From Ectobacillus sp. JY-23 (lineage in GTDB: Bacteria > Bacillota > Bacilli > Bacillales > Bacillaceae_G), in NCBI RefSeq assembly GCF_023022965.1, contig NZ_CP095462.1:2894001-2958000 (forward strand): a stretch of 64,000 bases of DNA, given 5' to 3'. A model generated the notes under the pieces. The model was given only the letters and a program-made list of their open reading frames with translations, did not search any database and was not told where the DNA came from. Position numbers and translations under genes: made by a program. This document shows positions 59,659-64,000 of the stretch, one piece after another. Positions within the stretch are counted from its first letter, which is position 1; each line of letters begins with the position of its first letter.

Positions 59659-60663
59659 GTGACAACAATTAAAGATATAGCAAAAGTCGCTGGGGTTTCA
59701 GTGACAACTGTTTCAAGGGCTTTGAATGGCTACTCGGACGTCAGTGAGAAAACGAGACAAAAGATTATGGCTGTTTCCAAAGAGCTTAATTACAGTCCAA
59801 ACACATTGGCAAGAAGCTTGGTCATGAATAAATCAACTACCATAGGCCTGCTGGTCTCTGGTATGACAGCTGATAGTGTGAAGGATAATTTTACATTTGA
59901 AGTTTTGCGAGGAATTGATCAATTTGTTGCCGAAACAAATTATGATTTAATCTTATTTAGCACCAATTCAACAAAACAACGTGAGAAAACGTATTCTCAG
60001 CTTTGCCGAGAACGACGTGTGGATGGTGTGATTTTGCAAGGGATTAAGACAGACGATCCTTATTTGCAAGAAGTTGTAGAGAGCGATATTCCTTGTGTTT
60101 TGATTGATATCCCAATTGAAAGTCAAACAGTGGGGTATGTCACTACCGATAATGTGCTGGGAGCCAAGAAAGCTGTTGATTATCTCTTGGAGCGGGGCCA
60201 TCGCAAGATAGCGATGGTGAATGGTCACGACTTTGCCTTTGTAAGTCAAGAAAGGCTGAAGGGATATATGCAAGCTTTACAAGAGAAGGGGATTCCTTAC
60301 CATCAGGAGTGGGTTTTAAACGGTGCCTTTGAAGAAGAGGAAGCAGAACGACAGGTTCTTCATTTATTACAAAAGAATAAAGACATTACTGCAATATTTT
60401 GTGCGAGTGACTTAATGGCAATCGGAGCCATGCAAGCTATAAAAAAATTGAATATGGATATTCCGGAACAGATTTCTATTGTGGGTTATGATGATATTTT
60501 ACTTGCTTCGTATATGAACCCAAGGCTCACTACTATTGCACAAGATAAATATAAAATGGGGTATGAAGCGGCAAAGTTACTAATTGAAATGTTGGAAGGA
60601 AGCAGGCAGTCCTGTAAAACGGTACTGGAAACCAAATTGGTTGTAAGAGAGTCCACTAACTGA
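59659..60663 (+). CDS. LacI-family transcriptional regulator
   Basis: About 334 residues from a GTG at 59659, 8 bases after GGAGG; this gives the normal N-terminus (V/M)TTIKDIAKVAGVSVTTVSRA. The ATG two codons upstream is too close to the site. Helix-turn-helix and hinge are followed by a periplasmic-binding-like sensor domain (TIGLLVSGMTADSVKDNF, IFCASDLMAIGAMQAIKK). Matching operators lie before its own gene and, twice, before the debranching enzyme gene, so it probably represses itself and the downstream sugar genes. Confidence 0.94.
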   Translation: MTTIKDIAKVAGVSVTTVSRALNGYSDVSEKTRQKIMAVSKELNYSPNTLARSLVMNKSTTIGLLVSGMTADSVKDNFTFEVLRGIDQFVAETNYDLILFSTNSTKQREKTYSQLCRERRVDGVILQGIKTDDPYLQEVVESDIPCVLIDIPIESQTVGYVTTDNVLGAKKAVDYLLERGHRKIAMVNGHDFAFVSQERLKGYMQALQEKGIPYHQEWVLNGAFEEEEAERQVLHLLQKNKDITAIFCASDLMAIGAMQAIKKLNMDIPEQISIVGYDDILLASYMNPRLTTIAQDKYKMGYEAAKLLIEMLEGSRQSCKTVLETKLVVRESTN

Positions 60664-60730
60664 TTAGGGTGTTATTCCAATGTTTGTAATACAAAGAAGG
60701 AGAATTTCTCCTTTATTATTTTAATAATAT

Positions 60731-60744
60731 CCGAAACGTTTCGG
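60731..60744. promoter_or_regulatory. LacI-type operator 1
   Basis: Perfect palindrome CCGAAACGTTTCGG upstream of the debranching enzyme gene. Confidence 0.8.
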
Positions 60745-60823
60745 TGAAAATTGTATATTTTGTAAAACATACATATCAAACGTTTTCAACAGAAAGAATA
60801 TGTTTTTTATTTTTGCATCGGTT

Positions 60824-60837
60824 CCGAAACGTTTCGG
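60824..60837. promoter_or_regulatory. LacI-type operator 2
   Basis: Second perfect CCGAAACGTTTCGG, 93 bp from the first and 24 bp before the ATG; a partial site (AAACGTTTTC) lies between them at about 60778-60787. The spacing would allow repressor looping. Confidence 0.8.
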
Positions 60838-60860
60838 TCATGCGACAGGAGGATACAATT

Positions 60861-62975
60861 ATGGACTATCGTGTTATTAAGGAGAATGATTTATTTTTAT
60901 TGACGGATACAAGTGGCAATATTCCAGAAGGCCATTCTTACGGTCTTGGCTTGTATAAAAAAGATACTAGATTCCTAAGCAAATTAGATATCAAAATCAA
61001 TGGTGAAAAGCCTATTTTACTCTCTTCGGATGCTACTGAAAATTATATGTCAAAAATTTTGCTGACGAATCCACACATGGAGAGGGACGGCGAATTAATT
61101 TTGTGGAGGGAATCAGTTGAACTGGAACGACAACGCTTCATTTATGATGAGATTCTCTATGAGACAATCAAAGTGAAAAACTATTATCCTAAACCAGTCT
61201 CTTTTAGTATCACCGTAGAAATGGATGTAGATTTCGCAGACATGTTCATTGTACGGGGCTTTCAAACAGGAAAGGTTGGCGAGCGCCAAGGACAGACACA
61301 GGAAGGAAACACATTAACGTACCATTATAAAGGATATGATGGGATTGAAAGAGGCACTAAGGTGCAGTGGAATCGACCAGCGGAAGAAATTCAGCTAGAA
61401 GGCATTGTTCAATTTCAATATACATTAGCTCATGGTCAAGAAGATACTGTCACTTTTATCATTCAGCCTGTAATTGCTGGAGAGCCTACAAAAGAGTCTC
61501 TTCATCCTCAAGAAGCAATGAAAAAACTAAAACAATCGTATGTAGACTGGGATAAGAAAACAACGAAAGTACAAACGGATTATCAACCATTACAAAGATT
61601 AGTTGATCGCGGTATCGCTGATTTAAGAGTGTTACTCACTGATTTAGGCTATGGTCAATTTCCAGTTGCCGGTTTACCTTGGTTTGGTGTTCCTTTCGGC
61701 AGGGACAGCTTAATTGCTGCTTTGCAAATGCTGAGCTTTAACCCTGAAATAGCAAAAGGTACTCTTCTCACCATGGCTCAATATCAGGGGAAAAATGTAG
61801 ATCCATGGCGCGATGAACAGCCAGGTAAAATCATGCATGAAATGCGCTTTGGAGAACTGGCAAACACCAATCAAATTCCTTTTACCCCTTATTACGGCAC
61901 GATTGATGCAACACCATTGTTTTTAATGCTATTAGCTGAATACGTAAAATGGACAGGCGACATAGAAATTGCAAAAGAGTTGCGTGAGAACATTGAAGCT
62001 GCATTACAGTGGATTGATCAATATGGAGATCGCGATGGTGATTTATTTGTAGAATATCATCAGGAATCAAGCAAGGGCATTGCAAATCAAGGTTGGAAGG
62101 ATTCAGGAGATTCCATTGTTCATCGTGATGGAGAATATGCAAAAACACCAATTGCTTTAGCGGAAGTACAGGGCTATGTATATCAAGCAAAAGTCGGGAT
62201 TGCTTGTATCTTTGAAACGTTGGGTGAAGAAGCTCGAGCAGTTGAACTTCGTCAACAAGCACAAAGCCTGAAAACGCGTTTTGAAGAGGAGTTTTGGATG
62301 GAGGAGCAGCAGTTCTATGCGATTGCATTAGATGCGCACAAGAAACAGGTTGGTACAATTACATCGAATCCAGGACACGTTTTATGGTCTGAAATGTTGG
62401 AGGATACGCGAGCAGATGCGGTTATTAAAACGCTCGTATCACCTAAGATGTTTTCTGGCTACGGCATTCGTACTATGGGAACTGGAGAAGCAGGGTATAA
62501 TCCGATGAGCTATCACGATGGAAGCGTGTGGCCGCATGATAACAGCATGATCTTACTAGGCATGAGTAAAATCGGTCGTCAAGATGAAGCTAATACTGTG
62601 ATTGAAGGGTTAATCCAAGCAGCTAGTCATTTTGAGTATGACCGTTTACCTGAATTATTTTGCGGTTATGATACATCTTTGGGAAAAGCAGTTAATTACC
62701 CGGTTGCTTGTTCGCCGCAGGCTTGGGCTGCCGGAACGCCTCTGGTTTTCATTCAAACTATGCTAGGACTGTTTCCTAATGGATTAACGAAAGAAATTAT
62801 ATTAGCACCTAAGCTACTGGTTGATATGAATGAGCTAACTGTAGAAAACATCGCAATTGGCGAAGGAAATTTATCAGTGAAAGTTGTACGCAACGCCAAC
62901 CATTACGATGTTGTAATTTTAAACAACACGACAGGCTACCATATTGTACAAAACTTGAATACAGTACAAATGTAA
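60861..62975 (+). CDS. Glycogen-debranching-type glycoside hydrolase (amylo-alpha-1,6-glucosidase family)
   Basis: About 704 residues from ATG 60861, with AGGAGG 9 bases upstream. N-terminal beta domain (LTDTSGNIPEGHSYGLGLYK, KDTRFLSKL) matches glycogen-debranching N-terminal domains. The (alpha/alpha)6 catalytic domain has LPWFGVPFGRDSLIAALQML, GWKDSGDSIVHRDG and GYNPMSYHDGSVWPHDNSMI, the acidic motifs of the family. No signal peptide: it acts in the cytosol on imported oligosaccharides. It is placed under LacI-type operators and just ahead of a sugar-binding lipoprotein gene. Confidence 0.9.
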   Translation: MDYRVIKENDLFLLTDTSGNIPEGHSYGLGLYKKDTRFLSKLDIKINGEKPILLSSDATENYMSKILLTNPHMERDGELILWRESVELERQRFIYDEILYETIKVKNYYPKPVSFSITVEMDVDFADMFIVRGFQTGKVGERQGQTQEGNTLTYHYKGYDGIERGTKVQWNRPAEEIQLEGIVQFQYTLAHGQEDTVTFIIQPVIAGEPTKESLHPQEAMKKLKQSYVDWDKKTTKVQTDYQPLQRLVDRGIADLRVLLTDLGYGQFPVAGLPWFGVPFGRDSLIAALQMLSFNPEIAKGTLLTMAQYQGKNVDPWRDEQPGKIMHEMRFGELANTNQIPFTPYYGTIDATPLFLMLLAEYVKWTGDIEIAKELRENIEAALQWIDQYGDRDGDLFVEYHQESSKGIANQGWKDSGDSIVHRDGEYAKTPIALAEVQGYVYQAKVGIACIFETLGEEARAVELRQQAQSLKTRFEEEFWMEEQQFYAIALDAHKKQVGTITSNPGHVLWSEMLEDTRADAVIKTLVSPKMFSGYGIRTMGTGEAGYNPMSYHDGSVWPHDNSMILLGMSKIGRQDEANTVIEGLIQAASHFEYDRLPELFCGYDTSLGKAVNYPVACSPQAWAAGTPLVFIQTMLGLFPNGLTKEIILAPKLLVDMNELTVENIAIGEGNLSVKVVRNANHYDVVILNNTTGYHIVQNLNTVQM

Positions 62976-62998
62976 CTATTTAAAGGGGGAATCTATTT

Positions 62999-64000
62999 AT
63001 GAAAGCTAAGAAAAAAATTGCAACAGTGGGTATAGTAACAGCTTTATTCGGAAGTGTTTTAGCAGGGTGTGGGAATGAAGAAAAGGCTACAACGAAGGAA
63101 AGTAATGGTGAAAAGGTACAAATCACCCTTGCTGGATGGTCTGGTAATCCAGCAGAGCAGAAGCTGCTTAAGCAAACATTAGAGGACTTTGAAGCAAAAC
63201 ATCCGAACATTGATGTAAAACATGAGGTCATCGCTGATCAATATATGGATGTGATGAAAACACGCCTAATTGGTGGTAAAGGACCAGATGTATTTTATTT
63301 AGATGCATTTGAAGCACCTGGATTAATTGAAACTGGCGCTGTGGAGCCACTTGATAAATATGTAAAAGAGGACTTTGATGTAGAAGATTTTGAAAAACCG
63401 CTTCTGGAAGCTTTTCAAGTGAAGGGAAAAACCTATGGATTTCCAAAAGATTATTCAACACTTGCCTTGTTTTATAATAAAAAACTACTTCAAGAAGCTG
63501 GTGTAGAGGTGCCAAAAACGTGGGATGAGCTTCGTGAAGCATCTAAAAAGCTAACTAAAAATGGCGTATACGGATTTGGCGTATCTCCTGAGCTTGCTCG
63601 CTCGCTTTATATAGCGGAATCCAATGGTGGTGATGTTGTAAAGGATAACAAAGCCAATTTTGCATCTGCAGAAGTAATAAAGGCGCTACAACCAATTGTG
63701 GATCAACATAACATTGATAAAACTTCTGTTGAGCCTAAAGAAGTAGGTGCAACTTGGGGTGGCGAAATGTTTGGACAAGGTAAAGCTGCGATGGTTATTG
63801 AGGGCAACTGGGCAATTCCGTTCTTAGCTGATACATTCCCGAACACAGAATATGGGACTGCTGAAGTACCAACTGTGAATGGTAAAAAAGGCACAATGGC
63901 ATTTACAGTAGGCTATGTAATGAATTCTGCATCTAAAAAGAAAGAAGCAGCTTGGGAGCTTATCTCGTATTTAACAGGTAAAGAAGGTATGCAAACGTGG
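62999..64000 (+). CDS. Sugar ABC transporter substrate-binding lipoprotein, C-terminus beyond window
   Basis: The frame opens at an ATG at 62999 after AAGGGGG and is still open at the window end (334 codons). Lipoprotein signal KKKIATVGIVTALFGSVLAG followed by the lipobox Cys. Family-1 solute-binding pattern: LAGWSGNPAEQKLLKQTLED, GPDVFYLDAFEAPGLIE, KTYGFPKDYSTLALFYNKK and GKAAMVIEGNWAIPFLAD. It captures an oligosaccharide for an ABC importer whose permeases should lie beyond 64000. It starts 24 bp after the debranching enzyme stop, so it belongs to that operon. Confidence 0.93.
   Translation, partial: MKAKKKIATVGIVTALFGSVLAGCGNEEKATTKESNGEKVQITLAGWSGNPAEQKLLKQTLEDFEAKHPNIDVKHEVIADQYMDVMKTRLIGGKGPDVFYLDAFEAPGLIETGAVEPLDKYVKEDFDVEDFEKPLLEAFQVKGKTYGFPKDYSTLALFYNKKLLQEAGVEVPKTWDELREASKKLTKNGVYGFGVSPELARSLYIAESNGGDVVKDNKANFASAEVIKALQPIVDQHNIDKTSVEPKEVGATWGGEMFGQGKAAMVIEGNWAIPFLADTFPNTEYGTAEVPTVNGKKGTMAFTVGYVMNSASKKKEAAWELISYLTGKEGMQTW

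Overview
The window reads as a chromosomal segment of a Bacillus-type firmicute, close to the Bacillus cereus group or a near relative. Support: strong AGGAGG-type ribosome sites, U-tailed intrinsic terminators, a prolyl 4-hydroxylase that closely resembles the B. anthracis enzyme as I remember it, a heterocycloanthracin-type bacteriocin locus, cre-like sites and a purine riboswitch. The species cannot be fixed from the sequence alone. No rRNA, tRNA, CRISPR array or prophage was seen.

Layout. 1-2927 is a large secreted subtilase (cut by the window edge). 3.3-8.4 kb holds a DUF1456 gene, a zinc peptidase, a glutathione peroxidase stump next to an IS605-type end, prolyl 4-hydroxylase, a TnpB-only IS605-family element and a Gfo/Idh/MocA oxidoreductase. 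8.4-16.7 kb holds a second subtilase, a quinone-reductase-like enzyme, a GAF-GGDEF protein, an ABC-F ATPase and a saccharopine-dehydrogenase-like protein. 16.9-24.7 kb holds adenine deaminase behind a purine riboswitch, then a two-component system with a TctCBA tricarboxylate-type transporter. 25.2-29.0 kb is a third subtilase, a paralogue of the first in the opposite orientation. 29.5-36.8 kb holds GDPD, an FHA-winged-helix regulator, an MdaB-like flavoprotein, an ABC-F resistance-type protein and a macrolide-efflux-type MFS protein; both of the last two sit behind elaborate leaders. 37-42.8 kb holds MoxR/DUF58/DUF4129-like genes, an ABC exporter and truA. 42.8-45.5 kb is a MacB-like ABC transporter with its TetR regulator.

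45.6-48.1 kb looks like an inorganic-carbon module: a DUF2294 protein, an SbtA-family bicarbonate permease and a carbonic-anhydrase-like protein that lacks the expected zinc ligands. A structured leader precedes it, and intrinsic terminators abut the ribosome sites of the first two genes. 48.2-54.0 kb is a thiazole/oxazole-modified microcin locus: a precursor with a strict Cys-x-x repeat, a ThiF-like maturation protein, a fused leader-binding/YcaO cyclodehydratase ending in a PxPxP motif, and a SagB dehydrogenase. 54.1-64 kb is sugar-acid and oligosaccharide catabolism: gntK-gntP, an RpiR regulator, a second gluconate permease, a LacI regulator, a glycogen-debranching-type hydrolase and the start of a sugar ABC transporter.

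The most rewarding items are the bacteriocin locus, the bicarbonate operon with its unassigned leader, two antibiotic-type attenuators with tiny upstream ORFs, and a guanine-type riboswitch in front of an adenine-consuming enzyme. Several degraded mobile-element ends and a pair of inverted subtilase genes mark the region as prone to rearrangement. All functional calls rest on reading motifs by eye; no database search was run.
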